Positions 8,580 through 16,841 of a stretch of DNA of 64,000 bases are shown one piece after another. The notes beneath the pieces are model-generated. The model was not told the DNA's origin. It ran no database searches and was given only the letters and a program-made list of their open reading frames with translations. Location: positions 62,001 through 126,000 of the forward strand of contig JODI01000012.1 of NCBI GenBank assembly GCA_000720805.1, given 5' to 3'. Every line of letters starts with the position of its first letter. Position 1 is the first letter of the stretch. The DNA comes from Streptomyces violaceoruber (GTDB lineage: Bacteria > Actinomycetota > Actinomycetes > Streptomycetales > Streptomycetaceae). A program made the position numbers and the translations under genes.

Positions 8580-9626
8580 GTGACCCACACGCAGCTTCGG
8601 CCGCCCACCATGGCCGACGTGGCGCGCCTGGCCGGCGTGTCCCACCAGACCGTGTCCCGCGTGCTGGGGAACCACCCCAATGTGCGGGAGGCGACGCGGG
8701 CCCGGGTGCTGCGGGCGATCGAGGAGATGGGCTATCGCCGCAACTCCTCCGCGCGGGCCCTGGTGACCCGGCGTACCCGGACGCTGGGTGTGGTCGCCTC
8801 CGACACCACCCTCTACGGGCCGGCCAGCACGCTGTTCGCGCTCGAGGAGGCGGCGCGTGCCGAGGGCTATCTCGTCTCGACGGTCAGTCTGCGCAAACTG
8901 ACCATGGAGGAGCTGTCCGAGGCCCTCGACCACCTCAGCGAGGGCGGGGTCGAAGGAGTGGTCGCGATCGCTCCGCAGCGGTCGGCGGTGGACGCTCTGG
9001 CCGAACTCCGCCACCCGTTTCCCGTGGTGATCGTGGGCAGCGGACCGGGAGTGGACATCTCCAGCGTCAGTGTGGACCAGCACCTCGGGGGGCGGCTGGC
9101 CACCGCCCATCTGCTGGCCGCCGGCCACCGCACGGTCTGGCACCTGGCCGGGCCCGAGGACTGGCAGGAGGCGGTCGACCGGGCCGCCGGCTGGCGGGCG
9201 ACCCTCGAAGCGGAGGGTCTCGAGCCGCCGATGATGCTGCGTGGGGACTGGAGTCCGCCGTCGGGCTACCGTGCGGGCCAGGAACTGGCCGGCTGGGTGG
9301 GCCGGGGGCTGACCGCCGTCTTCGTCGCCAACGACCAGATGGCACTGGGGGTGTTGCGGGCCCTGCGTGAGGCGGGGGTCCGAACTCCCCAGGACGTCGC
9401 GGTGGTCGGCTTCGACGACATCCCGGAGTCGGAGTTCTTCGCTCCGCCGCTCACCACCGTCCGGCAGGACTTCTCGGCGGTGGGCAAACGAGGCATCGAA
9501 CTGCTTCTGGACCTGATCGAGGGCCGGCCCCCCGTCGACACGTCCCGGATCGCGATCGAACCCCAACTCGTCGTGCGTGCCAGTACGTTCCCGCACACCT
9601 CCCAGTCGGAGCGCGCACCCCTCTGA
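8580..9626 (+). CDS. LacI family transcriptional regulator
   Basis: 348 aa sugar-responsive regulator. The N-terminal helix-turn-helix with hinge reads TMADVARLAGVSHQTVSRVL (residues 10-29). It is followed by a periplasmic-binding-like effector domain ending with GFDDIPESEFF and PPLTTVRQDF, typical of LacI/GalR members. The GTG start at 8580 is set by AAGGAGG 7 nt upstream, not by earlier in-frame codons. It lies directly before the YtfQ-type importer on the same strand with a 134-nt gap, so it most likely controls that operon and itself through the palindrome at 8371. Confidence 0.93.
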   Translation: MTHTQLRPPTMADVARLAGVSHQTVSRVLGNHPNVREATRARVLRAIEEMGYRRNSSARALVTRRTRTLGVVASDTTLYGPASTLFALEEAARAEGYLVSTVSLRKLTMEELSEALDHLSEGGVEGVVAIAPQRSAVDALAELRHPFPVVIVGSGPGVDISSVSVDQHLGGRLATAHLLAAGHRTVWHLAGPEDWQEAVDRAAGWRATLEAEGLEPPMMLRGDWSPPSGYRAGQELAGWVGRGLTAVFVANDQMALGVLRALREAGVRTPQDVAVVGFDDIPESEFFAPPLTTVRQDFSAVGKRGIELLLDLIEGRPPVDTSRIAIEPQLVVRASTFPHTSQSERAPL

Positions 9627-9760
9627 CCGACCCTCGGACGCACCTGCCCAGCGGTGTGGCCGATATACCGAACGATGATCGACAGGCTGGACGCAGTGTG
9701 GCCGGTCCCATCGAGTACCAGCAGGTCCGCACCTGGACCGGCTCTTCAAAGGAGAAGAAC

Positions 9761-10768
9761 ATGCTGAACAGAAGAAACTTCCTCACCGCGGCGGTCGGCG
9801 TGGCAGCCGCGGGAGGCCTGGCGGCCTGCGCCAAGAAGGACGACAGCTCCACCGGCTCCACCTCCGCGGGCGGCACCAAGGCGCTCACGCTCGGCTTCTC
9901 CCAGGTCGGCTCGGAGAGCGGCTGGCGCAGCGCCAACACCACCTCGGTGAAGGACGCGGCCAAGGCGGCGGGCTACAGCCTCAAGTTCTCCGACGCCCAG
10001 CAGAAGCAGGAGAACCAGATCTCCGCGATCCGCAACTACATCGCGCAGAAGGTCGACGTCATCGCCTTCTCGCCGGTGGTCGTCACCGGCTGGGACGCGG
10101 TGCTCAAGGAGGCCAAGGCCGCGAAGATCCCGGTCGTCCTCACCGACCGTTCCGTGGAGACCTCCGACGACTCCCTGTACGTCACGCTGGTCGGCTCCGA
10201 CTTCACCGACGAGGGCCGCCGCGCCGCCAAGATCCTCGAGAAGGTCCTGACGAAGGCCGGCCACAAGGGTGCGGTGAAGATCGCCCAGCTGGAGGGCACC
10301 ACCGGTGCCGCTCCGGCCATCGAGCGCGCCAAGGGCTTCAAGGAGATCATGGACGCCGAGCACAAGGACGACTGGAAGATCGTCGTCAGCCAGACCGGTG
10401 ACTTCACCCGTGCCGGTGGCAAGCAGGTCATGGCGGCCTTTCTGCAGTCCAACCCGGACATCAACGTGCTCTTCGCGCACAACGACGACATGGCCATCGG
10501 CGCCATCCAGTCCATCGAGGCGGCGGGCAAGAAGCCCGGCAAGGACATCCTGATCGTCTCGATCGACGGCGTGAAGGACGGCTTCGTGGCCATGTCCGAG
10601 GGCAAGATCAACGCCATCGTCGAGTGCAACCCGCTGCTCGGCCCCCAGCTGATGGAGGTCGTGAAGAAGGTCAAGGACGGCGTGGCGGTCGAGCGCTGGA
10701 TCAAGACCAAGGAAGGCGACTTCATGCAGGACCAGGCCAAGGCCGCGCTCCCGAGCCGCAAGTACTGA
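9761..10768 (+). CDS. ytfQ: Galactofuranose-type sugar-binding lipoprotein
   Basis: 335 aa solute-binding lipoprotein. The signal peptide starts MLNRRNFLTAAVG with twin arginines and ends in a lipobox LAAC (Cys24). The mature protein carries segments I recall from E. coli YtfQ, which binds galactofuranose: GFSQVGSESGWR, QQKQENQI, SPVVVTGWDAVLKEAK, DFTR and AHNDDMAIGAIQ. The ATG has AAAGGAG 6 nt upstream, which rules out an upstream in-frame start. First gene of ytfQ-ytfR-ytfT-yjfF. Confidence 0.93.
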   Translation: MLNRRNFLTAAVGVAAAGGLAACAKKDDSSTGSTSAGGTKALTLGFSQVGSESGWRSANTTSVKDAAKAAGYSLKFSDAQQKQENQISAIRNYIAQKVDVIAFSPVVVTGWDAVLKEAKAAKIPVVLTDRSVETSDDSLYVTLVGSDFTDEGRRAAKILEKVLTKAGHKGAVKIAQLEGTTGAAPAIERAKGFKEIMDAEHKDDWKIVVSQTGDFTRAGGKQVMAAFLQSNPDINVLFAHNDDMAIGAIQSIEAAGKKPGKDILIVSIDGVKDGFVAMSEGKINAIVECNPLLGPQLMEVVKKVKDGVAVERWIKTKEGDFMQDQAKAALPSRKY

Positions 10769-10929
10769 CCGACGCACCACTGGCAGGGAGCCTCCGGCCG
10801 ACCGATGTCACGGTCGGCCGGGCCCTGTGGGCGGTTCGGCACGAACCGACCCCTCGCGGGGCGCGATCAACCTGACACGCAATGAACTCACCCACCGGCC
10901 ACAGCCGGTGGTCCCTCGCTAGGAGACTT

Positions 10930-12462
10930 ATGGCAGAGCCGCGGCCCGTCCTGGAGATGACGGGCATAGTCAAGGAGTTTCCGGGGGTACGGGCTCTGTC
11001 GGACGTCGACTTCCGGCTCTTCCCCGGCGAGATCCACGCCCTGATGGGCGAGAACGGGGCGGGCAAGTCCACCCTCATCAAGGTGCTCACGGGGGTCTAC
11101 TCCCTGGATGGCGGCACGATCACGCTGGACGGCCGGTCCGTACGGATCACCAGCCCGCTGCAGGCGCAGCAGGCCGGCATCAGCACGGTCTACCAGGAAG
11201 TCAACCTCTGCCCGAACCTGTCGGTGGCGGAGAACATCTTCATCGGGCGTGAGCCGACCCGCCTGGGTCGCATCCAGTGGAAGCAGCTGCGCAGGCAGGC
11301 CGCGGAGCTGGTGGACCGGCTCGGACTCGACATCGACGTCAGCGCCCCGCTGTCCTCGTACCCGCTGGCCGTGCAGCAGTTGGTCGCGATCGTCAGGTCG
11401 CTGGGCACCGGTGACGGCGAGGGTCCGGGCACCAAGGTGCTCGTCCTCGACGAGCCGACCTCCAGCCTCGACCGGGACGAGGTTCTCCAACTGTTCGCCC
11501 TGATGCGGCGGTTGAAGGACGAGGGCGTCGCGATCCTGTTCGTCTCGCACTTCCTCGACCAGATCTACGAGGTCTGCGACCGGATGACCGTGCTGCGCAA
11601 CGGCACTCTCGTCGGTGAGCACATGGTGCGCGACCTCGACCAGGTCGGCCTCGTCCAGCTCATGCTCGGCAAGGCCATGGGCCAGCTGGACGAGCTCCAC
11701 GAACACCAGCTGCGCTCCGACGTCGGCGAGACGCTGCTGCGGGCGGACGGCCTGGGCAGGACCGGCGGCATCGCCCCGTTCGACCTGGAGATCAAGAAGG
11801 GCGAGGTGATCGGGCTCGCCGGCCTGCTCGGATCGGGCCGGACCGAACTCGCCCGGCTGCTCTTCGGCGCCGACCAGCCGGACGCCGGCAAGGTGTCCGT
11901 CGGCGGCAAGCAGGTCTCGATGAGCGCCCCGAACGACGCCATCGGCGCCGGTGTCGCGTTCTGCTCCGAGAACCGCAAGAGCGAGGGCCTGGTGCCCGAT
12001 CTGACGGTGCGCGAGAACATCATCCTGGCCCTGCAGGCCTCCCGCGGCTGGACCCGGCCCATCCCGGTCTCCCAGCGCGACGAACTCGTCGCCAAGTACA
12101 TCAAGGCGCTGGACATCCGCCCCGCCAACCCCGAGGCCAGGGTGGGCCAGCTCAGCGGCGGCAACCAGCAGAAGGTGCTGCTGGCCCGCTGGCTGATCAC
12201 CCAGCCGAAGCTGCTGATCCTGGACGAGCCGACGCGCGGCATCGACATCGGAGCGAAGGCCGAGATCCAGAAGCTCGTCGTCTCCCTCTCCGAGGACGGC
12301 ATGTCCGTCCTGTACATCGCGGCGGAGCTGGAGGAGGTCCTCCGGCTCAGTCACACCATCGGAGTGCTGCGCGACCGCCGGCTGGTGGCGCAGATCACCA
12401 ACGGGCCGGAGATCACCACGAGCCGGATCCTGGAGACCATCGCGAGCGGAGAGCACCAGTGA
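10930..12462 (+). CDS. ytfR: Sugar ABC transporter ATP-binding protein, YtfR type
   Basis: 510 aa, two ATPase domains in one chain. Domain 1: Walker [10 protein letters not shown] and Walker B VLVLDEPTSSLD, with a weak signature PLAVQQLVAIV. Domain 2: degenerate Walker A GLLGSGRTEL, signature [11 protein letters not shown] and Walker [15 protein letters not shown]. The ATG at 10930 follows AGGAG by 4 nt; an in-frame ATG at 10882 has no such site. It lies 161 nt after ytfQ and overlaps ytfT by 4 nt. Confidence 0.94.
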   Translation: MAEPRPVLEMTGIVKEFPGVRALSDVDFRLFPGEIHALMGENGAGKSTLIKVLTGVYSLDGGTITLDGRSVRITSPLQAQQAGISTVYQEVNLCPNLSVAENIFIGREPTRLGRIQWKQLRRQAAELVDRLGLDIDVSAPLSSYPLAVQQLVAIVRSLGTGDGEGPGTKVLVLDEPTSSLDRDEVLQLFALMRRLKDEGVAILFVSHFLDQIYEVCDRMTVLRNGTLVGEHMVRDLDQVGLVQLMLGKAMGQLDELHEHQLRSDVGETLLRADGLGRTGGIAPFDLEIKKGEVIGLAGLLGSGRTELARLLFGADQPDAGKVSVGGKQVSMSAPNDAIGAGVAFCSENRKSEGLVPDLTVRENIILALQASRGWTRPIPVSQRDELVAKYIKALDIRPANPEARVGQLSGGNQQKVLLARWLITQPKLLILDEPTRGIDIGAKAEIQKLVVSLSEDGMSVLYIAAELEEVLRLSHTIGVLRDRRLVAQITNGPEITTSRILETIASGEHQ

Positions 12463-13568
12463 CCACCCCTGCGACCACCTCATCCCGATGGCGGGCGCTG
12501 ACCCGCCACCACCTGTTCTGGCCGGTAGCGGTCCTCGTCCTCCTGCTGCTCGTCAACGTTCCCTTCACGCCCGACTTCTTCTCGATCAAGATGGCGGACG
12601 GCCACCTCTACGGCAGCCTCGTCTCGATCGTGCTGTTCGGATCGCCTCTCATCCTGGTGGCGGTCGGCATGACCCTGGTCATCGCCACCGGCGGCATCGA
12701 CCTCTCCGTCGGCGCCGTGGTCGCCATCACCGGCGCACTGGCCTGCTCGTACATCAGCGACCAGTCCGACCAGAGCGCCCTGTCCGGGGTGCTGCTCGCC
12801 ATGGGCCTCGGCCTGCTGGCCGCGGTCGTCTGCGGCCTGTGGAACGGTTTCCTGGTCGCCAGGATGGGCATCCAGCCGATCATCGCCACCCTGATCATCA
12901 TGGTCGCCGGGCGCGGTGTCGCTCAGCTGATCACCGACGGCCAGATCATCACCATCAACAGCAGCCCGTACAAGCTGATCGGCGGCGGATACTGGCTGAC
13001 GCTGCCGTTCTCGATCTTCGTGGTGGCCGCGGTCGTGGCCGTCACCGTGGTGCTGACCCGCCGCACGGCCCTGGGGCTGCTGGTCGAGGCGGTCGGCGGC
13101 AACGCCGAGGCCAGCCGTCTGGTCGGCATCAGGTCCCGGCGCATCAAGATCATGGTCTACATGTTCTGCGCGCTGTGCGCGGGCATCGCCGGCCTGATGA
13201 TCAGCTCCAACACCTCGGCCGCCGACGGCAACAACGCCGGCCTGTGGATCGAACTCGACGCGATCCTCGCCGTGGTGATCGGCGGCACCTCACTGCTGGG
13301 CGGCCGGTTCTCCGTCGGCGGCACGGTGGTCGGCGCCCTCGTCATCCAGACCCTGACCACCACGATCTACACGATCGGCGTGCCCACCCAGACCAACCTG
13401 GTCTTCAAGGCGGCCGTCGTGATCGCCGTCTGCCTGATGCAGTCCCCGAAGTTCCGCGCCAAGGTCTTCGGTGCCAGGTTCGGCGCGAAGGGAAGCGCCA
13501 CGCCGGCCGCGGCCCCGGCGGACCCCGCCGCGGCGACCGAGGCCGCTCCCAAGATGGAGGTGTCGTGA
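12459..13568 (+). CDS. ytfT: Sugar ABC transporter permease, YtfT type
   Basis: 369 aa integral membrane protein with about ten hydrophobic segments. It carries the family loop ATGGIDLSVGAVVAI near residue 76 and the EAVGGNAEASRLVGI segment that contacts the ATPase. The C-terminal tail is Ala/Pro-rich and charged (residues 340-369). GTG start overlaps the TGA of ytfR (GTGA at 12459-12462). It is expected to pair with the next permease as a heterodimer, as in the E. coli YtfT-YjfF system. Confidence 0.93.
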   Translation: MTTPATTSSRWRALTRHHLFWPVAVLVLLLLVNVPFTPDFFSIKMADGHLYGSLVSIVLFGSPLILVAVGMTLVIATGGIDLSVGAVVAITGALACSYISDQSDQSALSGVLLAMGLGLLAAVVCGLWNGFLVARMGIQPIIATLIIMVAGRGVAQLITDGQIITINSSPYKLIGGGYWLTLPFSIFVVAAVVAVTVVLTRRTALGLLVEAVGGNAEASRLVGIRSRRIKIMVYMFCALCAGIAGLMISSNTSAADGNNAGLWIELDAILAVVIGGTSLLGGRFSVGGTVVGALVIQTLTTTIYTIGVPTQTNLVFKAAVVIAVCLMQSPKFRAKVFGARFGAKGSATPAAAPADPAAATEAAPKMEVS

Positions 13569-14590
13569 TGAGCGCGACCACCCAGAGCCCCACGGCCTCC
13601 GACAGCCGTACCCCGTCCAAGGCCGCGCGGCTGCTCGGCGACCGGCGCCTGCCCGTCGCGGTGACGGCCCTGCTCTTCCTGCTGATGTACCTCGGGGGCC
13701 TGACGCGCTACCAGTTCTACGGGTTCGCCGAACCGCAGGTGTTCCTGAACCTGTTCATCGACAACGGCTATCTGCTGGTCGCCGCGGTCGGTGTCACCTT
13801 CGTCATCCTGTCCGGCGGCATCGACCTGTCCGTCGGCTCGATGATCGGCTTCACGACGATGTTCACGGCGTGGCTGGTGGAGCGCCAGGGACTGCCGCTC
13901 CTGGTCGTGGTCCCCATGGCGCTGGCGGTGGGAGCCCTCGGCGGTTTCCTGATGGGCTATGTGATCCACAACTTCGAGATCCAGCCCTTCATCGTGACCC
14001 TCGCCGGTCTGTTCCTCTTCCGCGGTCTGTGCCTGGTCATCAGCAAGGAGTCGATCTCCATCAGCGACTCCTCGGTGAGCAGCATGGCCACGGCGCAGGT
14101 GTCGTTGGGGATGGGGTTCCTGTCGATCGGCGCGATCGTCTCGCTGGTCGTCCTCGCCGTCGCGTTCTACGTCCTGCACTACACCCGCTTCGGGCGCCGG
14201 GTGTACGCCATCGGCGGCAACGAGCAGTCGGCCATGCTGATGGGTCTCCCGCAGGGCGGCACGAAGATCGCCGTGTACACCGTGAGCGGGTTCTGCTCGG
14301 CGCTGGCCGGACTGCTCTTCACCCTGTACATCCAGTCCGGTGACCCGCTGCACGCCACCGGTATGGAACTCGACGCGATCGCCGCGGTCGTCATCGGCGG
14401 CACGCTGCTCACGGGCGGCTCCGGCTATGTCCTGGGCACCCTGTTCGGTGTCCTCGTCCTGGGCCTGATCAAGAGCATCATCCAGTTCGAGGGCACGCTC
14501 AGCTCCTGGTGGACGAAGATCGCCACCGGTGTGCTGCTGTGCGCGTTCATCCTGGTCCAGCGCTTCATGACGACCCGCCAGAAAACCTGA
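13568..14590 (+). CDS. yjfF: Sugar ABC transporter permease, YjfF type
   Basis: 340 aa second permease of the importer. Repeats the family motif as LSGGIDLSVGSMIGF and has the coupling segment YAIGGNEQSAMLMGL. The ATG at 13568 shares one base with the stop of ytfT (TGATG). Hydrophobic helices fill most of the chain and the protein ends RFMTTRQKT. The gene ends just before a large GC-rich hairpin, closing the operon. Confidence 0.92.
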   Translation: MSATTQSPTASDSRTPSKAARLLGDRRLPVAVTALLFLLMYLGGLTRYQFYGFAEPQVFLNLFIDNGYLLVAAVGVTFVILSGGIDLSVGSMIGFTTMFTAWLVERQGLPLLVVVPMALAVGALGGFLMGYVIHNFEIQPFIVTLAGLFLFRGLCLVISKESISISDSSVSSMATAQVSLGMGFLSIGAIVSLVVLAVAFYVLHYTRFGRRVYAIGGNEQSAMLMGLPQGGTKIAVYTVSGFCSALAGLLFTLYIQSGDPLHATGMELDAIAAVVIGGTLLTGGSGYVLGTLFGVLVLGLIKSIIQFEGTLSSWWTKIATGVLLCAFILVQRFMTTRQKT

Positions 14591-14605
14591 GCCGGAACCG
14601 GCGTT

Positions 14606-14668
14606 CCCGGCCCGCGGCCCCTGTCACCGCCCACGCTCCGCGTGGGCGGCCGGCGGCCGCGGGCCGGG
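14606..14668 (+). terminator. Large nested hairpin ending the ytf operon
   Basis: Outer stem CCCGGCCCGCGGCC (14606-14619) pairs perfectly with 14655-14668. Inside it is a second 10-bp stem (14627-14636 with 14640-14649, loop TCC). No T run follows, as is usual for Streptomyces terminators. Confidence 0.75.
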
Positions 14669-14788
14669 CGTCGTCGTTTTCCACGGCGACCGTCTCGTCG
14701 GGGTGACCCTGTTGGGCAAGGCGGGTCATCTCTGCGAACCTCAGTACGAGTTCGCGGCGGAAGCCACAGCGGAAGGAGGGGGAGGAGC

Positions 14789-14986
14789 GTGATCGTGCTC
14801 GTCCTGTCGGTGATCCTGGTACTCGTCCTCGGCGGCTGCGCCTGCGTCTGGTGGGCGGCGCGCGGCGGCCCGCGCTGGGCGCGCGCCGTGGCCGTCGTGA
14901 CCCTGGCGGCGGCCGAACTGGTGAGCGCCGCGTCCCGTACGGGACGGAAGTCGGGCTCGGGCTCCGGCTCGGACTCGGACGACTGA
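14789..14986 (+). CDS. Small two-helix membrane protein
   Basis: 65 aa, unknown function. A GTG start is preceded by AAGGAGGGGGAGGAGC, an unusually strong ribosome site. Residues 2-24 are strongly hydrophobic (VLVLSVILVLVLGG), followed by a cysteine pair in GGCACVWW, a second hydrophobic stretch near residues 33-48, and a Ser/Gly/Asp tail. Strong initiation signal and composition argue that it is real, but it is short and I do not recognise a family. Confidence 0.55.
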   Translation: MIVLVLSVILVLVLGGCACVWWAARGGPRWARAVAVVTLAAAELVSAASRTGRKSGSGSGSDSDD

Positions 14987-15052
14987 GAGCCGGCCGCCCC
15001 CCACCCGGTCGTCCGGCCACCGGCGCGAGCCGCGCCGTCCGCCCCCCGCGCC

Positions 15053-15517
15053 TTACGCCGCCAGCATCCGCCGCAGCAACCTCCGCAGCGCCAGCCGCTC
15101 CTCTTCCCCCAGCCCCGCCAGCGGCTCCCGTGCGAACCGCAGCGACTCGCGCAGCCCCTTGGCGATCCGCCGGCCCTCGTCCGTCGCCGCCGCCAGCTTC
15201 ACGCGCCGGTCGGCCGGGTCGGGGCGCCGCTCGGCCAGGCCGCGGGACTCCAGCCGGTCGACGATGCCGGTCACGTTGGACGGCTCGCACTTCAGCTTCT
15301 GCGCCAGCTTGCGCATGGGAAGCGGCTCCCGCGCGAGCAGGCTCAGCAGCCGGGCCTGCGCGCCCGTGAGGGCGTGGCCGGCGGCGGCTTCCTCGTAGTC
15401 CTCGTAGAAACGGGCCACGACTTCGCCGATCAGCTCGACGACCTCCATGGTCAGAGCGTCCGGCGGCGAGGTCGCAGGGGTCGGCGAGGTCGCAGGGGTC
15501 GGATGTGAGGCGGCCAT
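15053..15517 (-). CDS. MarR family transcriptional regulator
   Basis: 154 aa winged-helix regulator. The HTH segment reads LPMRKLAQKLKCEPSNVTGI (about residues 68-87) and is followed by the wing DRLESRGLAERRPDPADRR, the MarR hallmark. The N-terminus has a PTPATS tandem repeat that is probably disordered. The start chosen (ATG at 15515-15517) lacks a clear ribosome site; MEVVELIGEVV downstream is an alternative. Divergent from the CurA-like reductase, 97 nt apart, with a perfect palindrome between them, so it probably represses both. Confidence 0.9.
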   Translation of the reverse strand: MAASHPTPATSPTPATSPPDALTMEVVELIGEVVARFYEDYEEAAAGHALTGAQARLLSLLAREPLPMRKLAQKLKCEPSNVTGIVDRLESRGLAERRPDPADRRVKLAAATDEGRRIAKGLRESLRFAREPLAGLGEEERLALRRLLRRMLAA

Positions 15518-15567
15518 GATCTCAGGGTACCCGCTTACTTGACAGCCTGAAATATCCAGGAGCATGG

Positions 15568-15588
15568 TTGTTTCAGGTAATGAAACAA
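15568..15588. promoter_or_regulatory. MarR-type palindromic operator
   Basis: TTGTTTCA-GGTAA-TGAAACAA, a perfect 8-bp inverted repeat with a 5-bp spacer, between the divergent MarR and oxidoreductase genes. It lies 27 nt upstream of the oxidoreductase ATG. A TTGACA at 15539-15544 could be its -35 box. Confidence 0.65.
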
Positions 15589-15614
15589 TTCTCCGCGTGC
15601 GAAAGGCAACCCCC

Positions 15615-16634
15615 ATGACCGACTCCGCCCTCCCCACCACCAGCCGCGAATGGCGTCTGCTCAGCCGCCCCGTCGGCTGGCCGAAGTCCGAGGACTTCGA
15701 GCTGGCCGAGGCGGAGATCAGGCAGCCGGGCCCCGGCCAGGTCCTGGTGCGCAACGAGTACCTCTCCGTCGACCCGTACATGCGCGGCCGGATGAGCGCC
15801 GCCAAGTCGTACACGGCCCCCTTCGAGCTGGGCAAGGCCATGCAGGGCGGCGCGGTCGGCGAGGTCGTCGCCTCCGAGGCCGAGAACATCGCCGTCGGCG
15901 ACCATGTGCTGCACTTCGGCGGCTGGCGCGAGTACGCGACCTTCGACGCCAAGCAGGCCGTCAAGGTCGATCCCGACGCCGCGCCCCTGTCCACGTACCT
16001 CGGCGTCCTCGGCATGACCGGCCTCACCGCGTACGCCGGCCTCCTGCGCACCGCCTCCTTCAAGGAGGGCGACGCCGTGTTCGTCTCCGGCGCGGCCGGT
16101 GCCGTCGGCAGCCAGGTCGGCCAGATCGCCAAGCTCAAGGGCTCCTCCCGGGTCATCGGCTCGGCCGGCTCCGACGACAAGGTCAAGCTTCTCGTCGAGG
16201 AGTACGGCTTCGACGCGGCCTTCAACTACAAGAGCGGCCCGGTGAGCGAGCAACTGCGCGACGCCGCGCCGGACGGGATCGACGTCTACTTCGACAACGT
16301 CGGCGGCGACCACCTGGAGGCCGCCATCGGGTCCCTCAACCAGGGCGGGCGGATCGCGGTCTGCGGCATGATCTCCGTCTACAACAACACCGAGCCCGCG
16401 CCGGGCCCGAAGAACCTGGCCCGTCTCATCCAGACCCGCGGCCGCATCGAGGGCTTCCTGGTCGGCGACCACTACGACCTCCAGCCCCAGTTCGTCCAGG
16501 AGATCGGCCCCTTGGTCGCCTCGGGCGAGCTGAAGTACCGCGAGACGGTCGTCGAGGGCATCGAGAACAACCTGGAGGCCTTCCTCGGCGTCCTGCGCGG
16601 TGACAACACGGGGAAGATGATCGTCAAGCTCTGA
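15615..16634 (+). CDS. NADP-dependent oxidoreductase, CurA/LTB4-dehydrogenase type
   Basis: 339 aa zinc-free medium-chain reductase that reduces activated C=C bonds of enones or quinones with NADPH. Family marks are LSVDPYMRGRM (residues 51-61), FVSGAAGAVGSQVGQIAK (the nucleotide loop, near 155-172), the FNYK segment and DGIDVYFDNVGGDHLEAA. No zinc ligand cysteines are seen, in keeping with the family. AAAGG lies 9 nt before the ATG. Divergent from a MarR repressor with a palindrome between them, suggesting induction by an electrophile or phenolic compound. Confidence 0.92.
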   Translation: MTDSALPTTSREWRLLSRPVGWPKSEDFELAEAEIRQPGPGQVLVRNEYLSVDPYMRGRMSAAKSYTAPFELGKAMQGGAVGEVVASEAENIAVGDHVLHFGGWREYATFDAKQAVKVDPDAAPLSTYLGVLGMTGLTAYAGLLRTASFKEGDAVFVSGAAGAVGSQVGQIAKLKGSSRVIGSAGSDDKVKLLVEEYGFDAAFNYKSGPVSEQLRDAAPDGIDVYFDNVGGDHLEAAIGSLNQGGRIAVCGMISVYNNTEPAPGPKNLARLIQTRGRIEGFLVGDHYDLQPQFVQEIGPLVASGELKYRETVVEGIENNLEAFLGVLRGDNTGKMIVKL

Positions 16635-16732
16635 AGTCCGGGACCCGGGGCCGAAGTCCGCGGACCGGGCTGATAGTCCGGGCCCCGGGGCCGAAAGTCC
16701 GCGGCCCGGGCTGAAAGTCCGCGACCCGGGGC
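16633..16732 (+). repeat. Five GC-rich tandem repeats after the reductase stop
   Basis: Five imperfect 19-21 bp units of the type GAAAGTCCGCGGCCCGGGCT begin inside the TGA stop of the preceding gene (16633, 16653, 16672, 16693, 16713). Each contains a CCCGGG- or CCGGG-type self-complementary core, so the array can fold into alternative hairpins. Confidence 0.85.
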
Positions 16733-16776
16733 AACAAGGCCGTGACGCCGACCTGGCCCCCCTCGTTACCCACGAC

Positions 16777-16811
16777 GGAGGCCGCACCCCTGGACGTGGG
16801 GTGTGGCCTCC
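16777..16811. terminator. Bidirectional terminator between convergent genes
   Basis: GGAGGCCGCACCCC (16777-16790), loop TGGACGT, and GGGGTGTGGCCTCC (16798-16811): a 14-bp stem with one G-T pair. It lies between the plus-strand reductase and minus-strand hydrolase, and CATTTTC follows. Confidence 0.8.
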
Positions 16812-16841
16812 GCCATTTTCCGCCTCGGCCCATGCTCTGCC

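Noticed and set aside
12488..13567. Upstream extension of the YjfF frame through the YtfT gene
   Set aside because: The extension is an out-of-frame reading of ytfT; the real start is the ATG at 13568.
16633..16732. Possible CRISPR-like array
   Set aside because: Units of 19-21 bp follow each other without spacers and no cas genes are near; this is a simple tandem repeat.
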